The notes under the pieces are model-generated. The model was given only the letters and a program-made list of their open reading frames with translations, did not search any database and was not told the origin of the DNA. DNA of 64,000 nt from Cyanobium sp. Cruz-8D1. GTDB lineage: Bacteria > Cyanobacteriota > Cyanobacteriia > PCC-6307 > Cyanobiaceae. The stretch covers positions 60,975 through 124,974 of the forward strand of contig NZ_JAGQCD010000009.1 of assembly GCF_024345975.1 (NCBI RefSeq), written 5' to 3'. Made by a program: the position numbers and the translations under genes. This document shows positions 44,951 through 55,251 of the stretch, one piece after another. Position 1 is the first letter of the stretch. The number at the start of each line of letters is the position of its first letter.

Positions 44951-46089
44951 CAGCAGCCAGGGGCGAGATCGGCCCTGAGCTCAGCGATCAGGTCCTGGAT
45001 CTGAATCTCCTGGGCCTCGATGCTCTCGGTGAGCCGGAATTGCACCAGGGCGCGTTGCAGGTTGTGGCCCGGCTGGTCCGTTCTGAAATAAACGTTACCT
45101 GCCAGATGATCGGTCAAGAACCGCAGGCCGAGCTCGAAGCTGATCAGGCGCACAGCCGCATAGAGGTGGTCATAGTCGGCAGCGGTGAGAAACCCTGAGG
45201 CGGCGGCCAGATAACCGCTGAGCACCTCGCGGCAGAGGTCGATATCAAAGGAGACGGCCTCCAGATCCGCCGTTTCCTCCCCCAGGGGATTGCAACAGGA
45301 CCGCAGGCAGTCGCCGATGTCGTAGTGAATCAATCCTGGCTTTACCGTATCGAGATCCACCAGGGCGCAGGCCCGGCCGGAGCAGGCCTCCATCATCACG
45401 TTGTTGACCTTGGGATCGCCGTGGATGGGGCGAAGGCGCAGTTGGCCGCTGTCCCTGGCCGCCTCCAGCACCGACGCAAAGTCCCGGCGCTCGTCCACAA
45501 AGGCCAGGCAGTGCAGCACCTCGTTCACCACCGCAGCCGGCGCCTTGGCCAGCACCGCGTCGTAGTGCTCGAGATACCGGGGTGTGATGTGAAAACCCTC
45601 CAGGGTGTCGGCCAGCCCGGCCGGGGGCAGGTCACTGATCAGATGGTGGAAAACACCCAGCCCGAAGCCCACCTCCCTGGCCTGCGCAGCGCTGGCCACC
45701 ACATCGAAGCTCCGGGAGGATTCGATGAAGGTGATCAGGCGCCAGAAGGCACCGTCCCGTTCCACCCAGGGCCGCTGGTCGCCGCGGCAGCGCACCACCC
45801 GGGGAACCTCCCAGCGTCGTTCCCCCAGGGGGGAGCCGCCCTGAGCCAGGCGCCGATCGACATGCTCCCCGAGGGCGAGAATGTTGGCCATCACCAGATC
45901 GGGCCGGGGGAACACCCTGCGGTTCAGGCGCTGCAGGACGAACCTCCGCTCGGGCGGGCCGTCACAGACAACGACGAAGCTCTCGTTGACGTTGCCACTA
46001 CCCAGGGGTTCGAGGCTGCGGATCCGGCCGGGAAGATCGAATGCCTCGGCGATGGAGACCAGGGCGGCGTCGGATTCCCCCAGGGTCAT
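44950..46089 (-). CDS. Aminoglycoside phosphotransferase-like kinase
   Basis: This 379-residue protein has the APH-type kinase fold. The N-lobe shows LGSGNVNESFVVV and RRFVLQRLN with the ATP-binding Lys position taken by the QRLN region. The catalytic loop is RPIHGDPKVNNVMM and the metal motif VDLDTVKPGLIHYDIGDCLR. The layout resembles N-acetylhexosamine kinase-like proteins that phosphorylate small molecules, perhaps sugars. The ATG overlaps the upstream phosphoribosyltransferase stop (ATGA). Confidence 0.85.
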   Translation of the reverse strand: MTLGESDAALVSIAEAFDLPGRIRSLEPLGSGNVNESFVVVCDGPPERRFVLQRLNRRVFPRPDLVMANILALGEHVDRRLAQGGSPLGERRWEVPRVVRCRGDQRPWVERDGAFWRLITFIESSRSFDVVASAAQAREVGFGLGVFHHLISDLPPAGLADTLEGFHITPRYLEHYDAVLAKAPAAVVNEVLHCLAFVDERRDFASVLEAARDSGQLRLRPIHGDPKVNNVMMEACSGRACALVDLDTVKPGLIHYDIGDCLRSCCNPLGEETADLEAVSFDIDLCREVLSGYLAAASGFLTAADYDHLYAAVRLISFELGLRFLTDHLAGNVYFRTDQPGHNLQRALVQFRLTESIEAQEIQIQDLIAELRADLAPGC

Positions 46090-46781
46090 GGGCCGCTCAC
46101 CGGTGGCGCAGGTGCGGATGATCGCATGCCGGCCCCGCATCCCTGCAGGAGGGTGAGCACCTGCCGGTCGCTGAGCTGCTCGAAGTTCTCGTACCACGAC
46201 CCCACGGCCTGCAGGTCGCTGACGACGGCCAGGGCCTCCATGCGGTCCACCAGGCGGCCCAGTTCCCCGGCGACCTCCCGATCCACCACCGGCACCGCCA
46301 GGGCCAGGGAGGCCGGGCCCACCCGGCGCAGGGACAGCAGCGCCGCCTTCACCGTCATGCCGGTGGCGATGCCGTCGTCCACCACGATCAGGTGCCGGCC
46401 GCGCAGCTGATCGCCGGGTGGGTCCCCGAAAAGGCGCTGCCGCCGTTGCAGTTCCAGCTCCTGGTCCCGCAGCCAGCCGTGCTCCGTTGCCGTGGTGGCC
46501 CGCTGCCGGCCCCTCGCCCCGTTGCGCCAGAGCACCACCCCGCCGGCGGCGACGGCCCCGATCGCCAGCTCGGGCCAGCGGGGATCGGCGACCTTGCGCA
46601 CCGACCAACTCACCAGGGGCAACGCGAGCCGCGACGCCATCGCGGCCGCCACCGGCACCCCGCCCCGGGGCAGGGCCACCAGGGTGGTGTCGCCGCCGTG
46701 ACCCCGGCGATCGGCGAAGGCATCGGCCAGGGCCATCCCCGCCTGGTGGCGATGGGTCCAGAGGGGAGCGCGGGGCACCAT
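46086..46781 (-). CDS. Phosphoribosyltransferase-family protein
   Basis: This 231-residue protein has the PRPP-binding loop LIVVDDGIATGMTVKAALLS (about residue 135) and the early strand TTLVALPRGGVPVAAAMASR. This is the family often found fused or next to dienelactone-hydrolase-like proteins. A decayed hydrolase lies just upstream at 46805, which supports that pairing. The substrate base is unknown. It is first of an operon with the kinase and DOMON-like genes, all overlapping by one to four bases. Confidence 0.85.
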   Translation of the reverse strand: MVPRAPLWTHRHQAGMALADAFADRRGHGGDTTLVALPRGGVPVAAAMASRLALPLVSWSVRKVADPRWPELAIGAVAAGGVVLWRNGARGRQRATTATEHGWLRDQELELQRRQRLFGDPPGDQLRGRHLIVVDDGIATGMTVKAALLSLRRVGPASLALAVPVVDREVAGELGRLVDRMEALAVVSDLQAVGSWYENFEQLSDRQVLTLLQGCGAGMRSSAPAPPVSGP

Positions 46782-46804
46782 GGCGACAGGGACGGCGGAA
46801 CGGA

Positions 46805-47242
46805 TCAGGCGAGGGCTTCAGTCCTGGCCCCGGCCAGGTGGCAGAGGAACCAGTCGCGGGCCAGGTGGGCGGCCTGCTCCAGGGCACCGGACTCCTCGAA
46901 CAGGTGGGGCAGGCCACCAGAGCCGCAGCAGCGCCGGTGCTGGCGGCCCACCCAGTCGATGGCCCCGATCAGGCGCCGGCCCAGCAGGGCGATGTCGAAG
47001 CGCAGGGAGCAATCGAGCGCATCGGTCCTCTCCTCGGGGGCGGTGAGCAGATCGAACAGGAGCGTGGCCAACCCTGCGTCCACCAGAATGCTGGCCACGT
47101 AGCGGTTGCGGCGGCTGCTGCCGCTGCCATGGGCGAACAGCACCAGACCCGCGGCCGGGTCCGGCAGGGTCAGGACACCGTCCAGCGCCGCGCCGTTCAA
47201 CGCCACCCTGACCTCCCGCTGAATGGTCGTGCTGCCGCTCAC
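46805..47242 (-). pseudogene. Dienelactone-hydrolase-like alpha/beta hydrolase with internal deletions
   Basis: The frame (145 codons from GTG at 47242) keeps the N-terminal strands and oxyanion motif GLVLFAHGSGSSRRNRYVAS, LFDLLTAPEE and RFDIALLGRRLIGAIDWVG. It also keeps the C-terminal PHLFEESGALEQAAHLARDW. The catalytic nucleophile region is lost from the frame. In the next frame, about 31 bases at 46915-46950 still read ASTGAAAALVA, the expected nucleophile elbow. So two deletions flank it: a short one before and a longer one, about 60 residues, after, with the overall frame kept. The product would lack the triad. It lies 23 bases upstream of the phosphoribosyltransferase gene. Confidence 0.75.
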
Positions 47243-47482
47243 GGCCTCAACCCTCGCTTCTTGTCTCGTGCTAGCCACGGCCTCGACCCTTGCGCGTCCC
47301 GTGGACGATGACGCGGATGATCCTCTCGAACAGCAGCGCTTGCTGGACGACCTTGCCGCCGAGCGCGCACCGGAGAGCCCCTCGCGCCCGTCAGCGAGAA
47401 GGCCGAGGATGCCGCCCGACTGACTGAAGAGGCACGCGAAGCCACAGCCGGTGTCCAGCCACCGCCCGGCCGGATCGATTGA
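47223..47482 (+). pseudogene. Small secreted-type protein, frameshifted, unknown
   Basis: From the ATG at 47223 the frame reads MVVLPLTASTLASCLVLATA (signal-like), then RPVDDDADDPLEQQRLLDDL and AAERAPES. One base shift near 47385 gives PVSEKAEDAARLTEEAREAT, then AGVQPPPGRID and a stop at 47480-47482. The second part continues the charged, helical character, so one gene with a frameshift is likely. It is not recognised. It overlaps the 5' end of the hydrolase remnant on the other strand. Confidence 0.4.
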
Positions 47483-47491
47483 GGCCGGCCG

Positions 47492-47960
47492 ATGCGACTG
47501 GAGTGCCCCGCATTCCGGGATGGGCAATGGATGCCGCGGACCACATCGGGGATGGCCAGGATCTCTGCCCGCCGCTGACCTGGTCGGAGGTTCCAGGGCC
47601 GACCCGCTCCTTCGCACTGATCATGGACGACCCCGAGGCACCGCCTGGCGTCTGGGTGCACTGGGTGCTGTTCGACATCCCTGCCCAGGTCCACGCCTTG
47701 CCCCCAGGGGGTCCCCCGGCTCCAGACGCTGGAGAACGGCGCCCGCCGCGGCATCGGCTGGGGGGTGACCTCGTTCAGCCGTATCGGCTACCACGGTCCC
47801 TTGTCGCCACCGGGTCCGCCCCAGCGCTACCGCTTCACCCTGAGCGCCCTCGATCGAAGCCTCGATCTGCCGGTCGGGGCCAGCGCGCCCGAGGTGCTTA
47901 GGGCCATGGGGGGGCCATGCGCTGGCGACCGCCACCCTCACAAGGGCTCTAGGGCCGGGA
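47492..47960 (+). pseudogene. YbhB/YbcL (PEBP-like) protein, multiply frameshifted
   Basis: The family sequence can be followed through four frame segments. MRLECPAFRDGQWMPR starts at 47492, then DGQDLCPPLTWSEVPGPTRS and IMDDPEAPPGVWVHWVLFDI. The next segment reads RGIGWGVTSFSRIGYHGPLS, PPGPPQRYRFTLSALDRSL and APEVLRAMGG, and the last HALATATLT. The shifts fall near 47541, at the C/G-rich run near 47710, and at a run of seven G near 47910. The PEBP ligand motifs (DDPEAP, GPxPPxGPPQRYRF-like) are present but split. It is a dead copy of a phosphatidylethanolamine-binding-like protein. Confidence 0.8.
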
Positions 47961-48125
47961 TGGGACGGGTCGCCTGCCAGGGGGGTGGGGCTGAGAGCGT
48001 GGATCCGGAACGGAGAGGTCGGAGGCGGCGATCTTGGTGGTCGTGATCTTCTGTAGCGCCATGGTGGCGAGAGTCGTCGGGTCCTGCTCGTTCGTCTCAT
48101 TCACCGCGATGATGGAAAGCCTCAC
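47949..48125 (-). CDS. Possible small protein, unknown
   Basis: A 58-codon frame from a GTG at 48125 reads VRLSIIAVNETNEQDPTTLA, then TMALQKITTTKIAASDLSVP and a proline-rich tail. Third codon positions are strongly GC-biased as in real genes here. There is no match I recognise and no clear ribosome site. It lies in a long stretch without other genes and may be part of a decayed gene. Confidence 0.25.
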   Translation of the reverse strand: MRLSIIAVNETNEQDPTTLATMALQKITTTKIAASDLSVPDPRSQPHPPGRRPVPSRP

Positions 48126-48787
<662 letters not shown>

Positions 48788-48881
48788 CCACACCGCCGCC
48801 GGCGACAGCTGGCCCAGCAACGCTTCAGGCCTGGGGAGACCGGGCCGGAGCCCTTCATCCACCCCGTGCAGAGCGCACACC

Positions 48882-50261
48882 ATGGACTTCAATCTTCTGC
48901 TCGACACCGACAGCTACAAAGGCAGCCACTGGCTCCAGTACCCCCCCGATCTCACCGCCATGGGGGCCTACCTGGAGAGTCGTGGCGGCGAGAATCCCGA
49001 CACCCTGTTCTTCGGGTTGCAGATGCTGCTGCAGACCACTTTGGAGCGGCCCGTCAGTCAAAACGATGTCGAGGAGGCCGCCGACCTCTGGACCGCCCAC
49101 GGCCTGCCGTTCAACCGTGAGGGCTGGCAGCGCCTGGTCAGCGTCCGCGGCGGCCGGCTGCCCCTGCGCATCCGGGCCGTTGCCGAGGGCAGTCGCGTGC
49201 CCACCGGCAACGTGCTGATGACGGTGGAGTCCACCGATCCAGCCCTGGCCTGGCTGGTCACCTGGGTGGAAACCCTGCTGCTGCGCCTCTGGTACCCCAC
49301 CACCGTGGCCACCCGCAGCTGGCACCTCCGCGAACTCCTGCGGGTGGCCCTGGAACGCTCCGCCGACGACCCGGCTGCCGAGCTCCCCTTCTGCCTGCAT
49401 GACTTCGGCTCCCGCGGCGTCTCCAGCCACGAGAGCGCCGCCATCGGCGGCCTGGCCCACCTGGTGGCCTTTCGCGGCACCGACACCGTCGCCGCCCTGG
49501 TGGCCGGCCGGCGCCACTACGACTGCCCGATGGCCGGCTTCTCGATTCCCGCCGCCGAGCACTCCACGATCCTGGCCTGGGGGCAGGAGCACGAGCTCGA
49601 CGCGTACCGCACGCTGCTGGATCGCTTCGCGAAGCCCGGCGCCGTGCTGGCGGTGGTCTCCGATTCCTACGACCTCTGGAACGCCGTCGACCGGCTCTGG
49701 GGCGAGTTGCTGCGCGAGCAGGTGATCGCCTCGGGCGCCACCGTGGTGATCCGGCCCGATTCGGGCGATCCGGTGGCGATCGTGCCAGAACTGTTGCGGC
49801 GCCTGGAGGCCCGCTTCGGCAGCCGGCTCAACGGCAAGGGCTACCGGGTGCTGGAGCACGTGCGCGTGATCCAGGGGGATGGCATCACCGCCACCAGCCT
49901 GCCGCTGGTGCTCGAAGCGATCCTGACGGCGGGTTTCAGTGTCGAGAACGTGGCCTTCGGCATGGGCGGCGGCCTGCTGCAGCAGGTGAACCGGGACAGC
50001 CAGCGCTTCGCCTACAAGGTGTCCTGGGTGGAGCGGGCCGGCCGGATCCGGCCGGTGCACAAGTGCCCCATCACCGACCCCACCAAGACCAGCAAGGCCG
50101 GCGTGCTTGATCTGATCCAGGTTGATCGGCAGTACCGCACGGTGGAGCGGCAAAGCCTGCAGCCCCATCCGGCCAGCTGCCTCCAGACCGTGTTCGAGAA
50201 CGGCAGGCTGCTGCACCGCTGCAGCCTCGAGGAGGTACGGGCCAGGGCGATGCAAGCCTGA
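48882..50261 (+). CDS. nadV: Nicotinamide phosphoribosyltransferase
   Basis: This 459-residue enzyme makes nicotinamide mononucleotide from nicotinamide and PRPP. Blocks are LLLDTDSYKGSHWLQYPP, FFGLQMLLQ, LHDFGSRGVSSHESAAIGGL, VAFRGTDTVAAL, PAAEHSTILAWGQEHELDAY, VSDSYDLWNAV, VIRPDSGDPV, GDGITATSL and AFGMGGGLLQQVNRDSQRFA, with DPTKTSKAG near the end. The frame is complete and all these blocks are present. Its usual partner, NadM-Nudix, is deleted upstream, so the NMN formed must be adenylated by another enzyme such as NadD. Confidence 0.93.
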   Translation: MDFNLLLDTDSYKGSHWLQYPPDLTAMGAYLESRGGENPDTLFFGLQMLLQTTLERPVSQNDVEEAADLWTAHGLPFNREGWQRLVSVRGGRLPLRIRAVAEGSRVPTGNVLMTVESTDPALAWLVTWVETLLLRLWYPTTVATRSWHLRELLRVALERSADDPAAELPFCLHDFGSRGVSSHESAAIGGLAHLVAFRGTDTVAALVAGRRHYDCPMAGFSIPAAEHSTILAWGQEHELDAYRTLLDRFAKPGAVLAVVSDSYDLWNAVDRLWGELLREQVIASGATVVIRPDSGDPVAIVPELLRRLEARFGSRLNGKGYRVLEHVRVIQGDGITATSLPLVLEAILTAGFSVENVAFGMGGGLLQQVNRDSQRFAYKVSWVERAGRIRPVHKCPITDPTKTSKAGVLDLIQVDRQYRTVERQSLQPHPASCLQTVFENGRLLHRCSLEEVRARAMQA

Positions 50262-50362
50262 GCGGCTGCCGGGGGGCCTCACCCGGCCCCGGGACTTCCG
50301 GCGCGGTCGGCCGCTTCTGCCCTGATCTCCAAGGGCACCACCTAGGGTCTGAGAGCCGCCGG

Positions 50363-53131
50363 GTGGCTGCCATGTTCCCTCCCGAGGCCACGGCCTGGCA
50401 GGCCCTTTCGGGGCCGGAATGTCTGCGGCGGCTCGGGGTCGGCGAAGCGGGCCTGAGCGAGGCCGCCGCGGCCGATCGCCTGGCCAGCGACGGCCCCAAC
50501 CGGCTCGCCCTGCCGCCGGGGCCTGGCCGCTGGCGGATTCTGCTGGATCAGTTCAGCAACGTGATGTTGGTCTTGCTGCTGGCGGTGGCGGCCGTCTCCG
50601 CCGGCTTGGCGGTGCTGGACCACGCCATCCCCAAGGACGCGATCGCCATCCTGCTGATCGTGGCCCTCACCGCCCTGCTGGGCTACCTGCAGGAGAGCCA
50701 GGCACTGCTGGCCCTGCGCAGCCTGCTGAATCTGGCCCAGCCCCTGGCCCGCGTTCGGCGAGACGGACACTGGCAGCGCCGCCCCAGTGACCAGCTGGTT
50801 CCGGGTGACCTGATCCGTCTGGAGAGCGGCGATCGGGTACCCGCCGATGCACGGCTGCTGGAGGGAAGCGAACTGGGACTGCAGGAGGCGGCCCTCACCG
50901 GCGAAGCCGAACTGGTGAGCAAGCGCCCCGAACCGCCTCTGGCGGCGGACACACCCGTGGTGGAACGCAGCAACTGCCTGTTCCTCGGCAGCGAGGTGGG
51001 GCGGGGGCGGGGTCTGGCCGTGGTGACCGCCACGGGCATGGCCACCGTGCTGGGTGGCATCGCCACCCTGATCCATACCGCCCGCCCCGAGCCGACGCCC
51101 CTGCAGAAGCGCTTGGCGGACCTCTCTGGCCAGCTGGTGGCCTGGGCCCTGGTCCTGGTGGCGGCGGTGGTGCTGGGGGGCTGGCTGCTGGGGGGCTCTC
51201 CCCTGGCCCTGCTGGAGCTGGCCCTCTCCACCGCTGTGGCGATCGTTCCGGAGGGGCTGCCGGCCGTGATCACGGTGAGCCTGGCGATCGGCACCCAGCG
51301 GATGGTGCGGCGGGCCGCCCTGATCCGCCATCTGCCGGCGGTGGAGGCCTTGGGCGCCATCACCGTCATCTGCACCGACAAGACCGGCACCCTCACCCAG
51401 AACCGGCAGCTGGTGGTGGAGATTCGCTGCGGCACCCAGGCCCTGGACCTGGTTGAGAACGGTTTCGAAGTCCGGGATCTGGTGCCACCGCCGGGGGCTG
51501 AAGCCGGGCTCGCACCGGACGATGGGAATCTGCTGCTGCTGGCCGGCGTGCTCTGCAACGACGCTGAACCGGAACAGCGGGGAGGGATGGGGGATCCCAC
51601 CGAGGTCGCGCTGCTGGAGGCCGCCGCCCGGGCGGGCCTGGAGGCAGCCAGCCTGCGTGCGAAGCACCCTCGTTCGGCGGAGATTCCCTTTCGCGCCGAG
51701 CGCCAGCGGATGGCGGTGTGGGTGAGCGACCCCGACGGCAGCCTGGCGGCGCCCCTGGTTGAAGTCCCCTACGGCTCCTCCACGGCAGAGGCGTCCCGGC
51801 TGCTGATCGTCAAGGGAGCGCCGGAGGCGATCCTGCGCGACTGCGATCGCTGGCTCGATGGCGCGGGGGCGCGGAGCCTCACACCGGTCCAGCGGGACTG
51901 GTGGGTGGCGGAAGCGCGCGGGCTGGCGTCCTCTGGCCTGCGGGTGCTGGCCTTCGCCTGCGGCCCGCAGCACCAGGGCCCGGAAGCCGCGATGGGAACC
52001 CTGGTCCTGCTCGGCCTGATGGCCCAGCGTGATCCGCCCCGGCCAGAAGTCCCAGGTGCCGTGGCCCGCTGCCATGGGGCCGGCATCCGGCCGGTGATGG
52101 TCACCGGCGACCATCCCCTGACAGCGCGCGCGATCAGCACGGCCATCGGCCTGGCGGAACCGGATAGCCCGATCGTGCTGGGTATGGAGCTGGAGGGCCT
52201 CGACGACGGGGAACTCGAAGCGGTGGTGCGACGCACCAGCCTCTTCGCCCGGGTGCTGCCGGAGCAGAAGCTCCGCATCGTGCGGGCGCTGCAGGCCACG
52301 GGCGCGGTCGTGGCCATGACCGGTGACGGGGTCAACGACGCCCCGGCCCTGCGCCAGGCCCACGTCGGGGTGGCCATGGGCATCAGCGGCTCGGACGTGA
52401 GCCGGGAGGCGGCCGATGTGGTGCTGCTCGACGACAACTTCGCCTCGATCGTCAACGCCGTGGAGGAGGGTCGGCAGGTGTATGCGAACATCCGCCGCTT
52501 CGTGCGCTTCATCCTTGGCTGCAACCTGGGCGAACTGATCACCATCGGCTCGGCGCCGCTGCTGGGTCTGGCCCTGACGCCCCTGCAGATCCTCTGGATC
52601 AACCTGGTGACCGACGGGCTGCCGGCCCTGGCCCTGGCCCTGGGCCCACCGGCGGAGGATCTGATGCATCAGCCGCCGATCGAACCCGGTGAATCGCTCT
52701 TCGCCCGCGGGCTGGGCAGCGCCATCCTGCGCACCGGGTTGGTGTTCGGGGCCCTGGTGGTGGCGTTGATGGCGGTGTCTGCCCGCCTCGGACTTCCCTG
52801 GCAGACGATGGCCTTCACCACCCTCTGCCTGGCCCAGCTGGGCCATGCCTTCTCGGCCGGCAGCGACCGGCCCCTGTGGCGGTCCCCTCCCCTGGCGAAC
52901 CCCTGGCTGCTGGGCGCGGTGCTGGCCACCGCCACCCTGCAGCTGCTACTTCTCTACGTGGCGCCGATGGCCCGCTTCCTCGGCGTCACCGCCCTTTCGG
53001 CCGGCGAGCTGGCGGCCTGCGGCGGAGTGAGTCTGGCGTTCGTGGCCTACCTGGAACTGGAGAAGAGGGGCGCCCTGGGCCTGCGCCATGCTGGGCGCTC
53101 ACCCCACCCCCCACCAGCGCATGAGCCTTGA
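50363..53131 (+). CDS. P2-type cation ATPase (Ca2+-type)
   Basis: This 922-residue pump has cation-transporter N-terminal sequence, actuator motif LQEAALTGEAE, the M4 motif AIVPEGLPAVITV, phosphorylation site VICTDKTGTLTQNRQLV, GDPTEVALLEAA, KGAPEAILRDCDRW, MVTGDHPLTA and MTGDGVNDAPALRQAHVGVA. The C-terminal helices read NLVTDGLPALALALGPPAE. The PEGLP and NLVTDGLPA patterns point to the P2A calcium-pump group, but substrate is inferred. The start is GTG at 50363 or ATG at 50372. Its 3' end overlaps the Nif11 gene by 11 bases. Confidence 0.92.
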   Translation: MAAMFPPEATAWQALSGPECLRRLGVGEAGLSEAAAADRLASDGPNRLALPPGPGRWRILLDQFSNVMLVLLLAVAAVSAGLAVLDHAIPKDAIAILLIVALTALLGYLQESQALLALRSLLNLAQPLARVRRDGHWQRRPSDQLVPGDLIRLESGDRVPADARLLEGSELGLQEAALTGEAELVSKRPEPPLAADTPVVERSNCLFLGSEVGRGRGLAVVTATGMATVLGGIATLIHTARPEPTPLQKRLADLSGQLVAWALVLVAAVVLGGWLLGGSPLALLELALSTAVAIVPEGLPAVITVSLAIGTQRMVRRAALIRHLPAVEALGAITVICTDKTGTLTQNRQLVVEIRCGTQALDLVENGFEVRDLVPPPGAEAGLAPDDGNLLLLAGVLCNDAEPEQRGGMGDPTEVALLEAAARAGLEAASLRAKHPRSAEIPFRAERQRMAVWVSDPDGSLAAPLVEVPYGSSTAEASRLLIVKGAPEAILRDCDRWLDGAGARSLTPVQRDWWVAEARGLASSGLRVLAFACGPQHQGPEAAMGTLVLLGLMAQRDPPRPEVPGAVARCHGAGIRPVMVTGDHPLTARAISTAIGLAEPDSPIVLGMELEGLDDGELEAVVRRTSLFARVLPEQKLRIVRALQATGAVVAMTGDGVNDAPALRQAHVGVAMGISGSDVSREAADVVLLDDNFASIVNAVEEGRQVYANIRRFVRFILGCNLGELITIGSAPLLGLALTPLQILWINLVTDGLPALALALGPPAEDLMHQPPIEPGESLFARGLGSAILRTGLVFGALVVALMAVSARLGLPWQTMAFTTLCLAQLGHAFSAGSDRPLWRSPPLANPWLLGAVLATATLQLLLLYVAPMARFLGVTALSAGELAACGGVSLAFVAYLELEKRGALGLRHAGRSPHPPPAHEP

Positions 53132-53336
53132 TCAGGCGCGCTCCTTCCTGGCCCGCATGCAGGACGATGCAGCCCTGCGCAGCGAGGTGCTGGCCGCCGC
53201 CACCGCCGACGATGTGGCCCAGATCGCCGCCGGCAAGGGCTTCGACTTCTCAGGTGATGAGCTGCTGCGACTCTCCGGGAAGAAGGTCGGCCGGGTCACC
53301 GTGACCAAGCAGGACATTCCCGGGGAATACAACTGA
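53121..53336 (+). CDS. Nif11-family small protein
   Basis: This 71-residue protein begins MSLDQARSFLARMQDDAALR and continues EVLAAATADDVAQIAAGKGF, DFSGDELLRLSGK. This is the Nif11 pattern. In picocyanobacteria many such proteins are leaders of ribosomal peptides, but this one lacks the double-Gly cleavage site and the Cys/Ser/Thr-rich core. It ends in a basic tail, KKVGRVTVTKQDIPGEYN. So it may be a stand-alone Nif11 protein of unknown role. The ATG lies inside the 3' end of the P-type ATPase gene, suggesting coexpression. Confidence 0.85.
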   Translation: MSLDQARSFLARMQDDAALRSEVLAAATADDVAQIAAGKGFDFSGDELLRLSGKKVGRVTVTKQDIPGEYN

Positions 53337-53345
53337 GGGGCCTGA

Positions 53346-53762
53346 CTAGGCCACCGCCAGCCGCCGCCACTGGCTGCGCAGCTGGTGCGGCACCGGCAGG
53401 GGCCGGTAGTCCCGGGGGGCACTGGGGCCGTGACCCAGCACGGCGTTGACCAGCAGGGCGGGGATCCGGCCCCGGTTGATGGCGCCGTGGGGCACCCTGG
53501 GGGGGATGTGGACCCAGAGGCCCTCGTCCTCCCGCAGCGGGATACGGCGCAGCTGGCGGTTCTGCAGCACCACCAGATCGATCGATCCCCGCAGCACGAG
53601 CAGCTGATCGGTCTGGAAGCGGTGGCAGAACAGCTCGAAGGAGTCGCCGCTGCCGATCTCGGCGATCAGGGTTTCGTCGCTGGCGCGGGGGGCGGAGAAG
53701 ACGGCCTCCCCATGCAGCGAGCGCTCCATGGGGAGGAGTTCGATGGTGCGGGACAGGGCCAT
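53346..53762 (-). CDS. Cupin-domain protein
   Basis: This 138-residue protein is a small cupin-like beta-barrel: GSGDSFELFCHRFQTDQLLV, LRGSIDLVVLQNRQLRRIPL and HIPPRVPHGAINRGR. Candidate ligand residues are H in CHRFQ and in PPRVPHG. The function is unknown; relatives are annotated only as cupin. The ATG at 53762 was chosen over an earlier start at 53798. It lies downstream of the superoxide dismutase gene on the minus strand with about 100 bases in between, and converges on the Nif11 gene. Confidence 0.75.
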   Translation of the reverse strand: MALSRTIELLPMERSLHGEAVFSAPRASDETLIAEIGSGDSFELFCHRFQTDQLLVLRGSIDLVVLQNRQLRRIPLREDEGLWVHIPPRVPHGAINRGRIPALLVNAVLGHGPSAPRDYRPLPVPHQLRSQWRRLAVA

Positions 53763-53862
53763 GACAGTCGCAGCGATATAGTTAACTTTCGCTACCATTT
53801 TTCCGGAAGATCGCCGTGTCAGCTACCGACAAGTGGTGGTGTCAGGATTTACTGGCGCTGCC

Positions 53863-54579
<717 letters not shown>

Positions 54580-54659
54580 GGGCCAGGCGGGGAGCATCAG
54601 CCCCGGTTCTAACTGTCCCTGCCATCCATAGCCCCCATGAAGAGATGGATGGCCTGGAT

Positions 54660-55202
54660 TCAGTCCGAACGCCAATCCAGCCAGGGCAGACCCGGAAGAA
54701 TGGTCGGAGTCGTGGCGCGATAGTCGCCGTACTCTTGATGGAGGCTGCAGAGGCGGGACTCCTCCCGGCGTGCCTTGAACCCCAGCACCACGACCAGCCC
54801 CAGCAGCAGGGCCAGATGCAGCAGGCTGCCCAGGGCCAGGGTGACGCCCAGCGAGCAAAGGATCAGCGACTGGTACAAGGGATGGCGGCAGCGTCCGTAG
54901 GCACCGGTGGTCACCAGGGCGGCCGCGGGCATCGGTTCGGGCAGGGGGCTGAGGCTGGCGCCCAGATTCACAGCGCCCTGGCCGGCCAGCACCAGACCCA
55001 GGCCGAACAGCGCCAGACCACCGAGGCGCAGGGAAAGCGGCCAGTGCAGGCCCAGCGAGACGGGGGAGGGGCTGGCCGGCAGCAGATGGGCCAGGATCAG
55101 GGCCATCTGGGCGATCAGCCACCATTCGCCACGGCGGTTGTCGCGCAACCCCGCCCAGGAAAACCCCCAGGCGCTGAGCCTCTCTGCCAGGACATTCGGC
55201 AT
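54660..55202 (-). CDS. Isoprenylcysteine methyltransferase-like membrane protein
   Basis: This 180-residue protein has four to five membrane helices ([40 protein letters not shown]). The family core [20 protein letters not shown] has the conserved RHP motif. C-terminal blocks are [20 protein letters not shown] and RATTP. These ICMT/phospholipid N-methyltransferase-like proteins bind SAM; the substrate is unknown. The ATG at 55202 was chosen. It lies between the lipase and the superoxide dismutase on the same strand. Confidence 0.85.
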   Translation of the reverse strand: MPNVLAERLSAWGFSWAGLRDNRRGEWWLIAQMALILAHLLPASPSPVSLGLHWPLSLRLGGLALFGLGLVLAGQGAVNLGASLSPLPEPMPAAALVTTGAYGRCRHPLYQSLILCSLGVTLALGSLLHLALLLGLVVVLGFKARREESRLCSLHQEYGDYRATTPTILPGLPWLDWRSD

Positions 55203-55251
55203 GGTGACCTTGCGGTTCGGCGTCCACCTCCATGCTGGGCCGCAATCAGCG

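Noticed and set aside
53121..53336. Nif11 gene as a prochlorosin-type lanthipeptide precursor
   Set aside because: There is no Gly-Gly cleavage site, no Cys-rich core and no LanM or export gene beside it.
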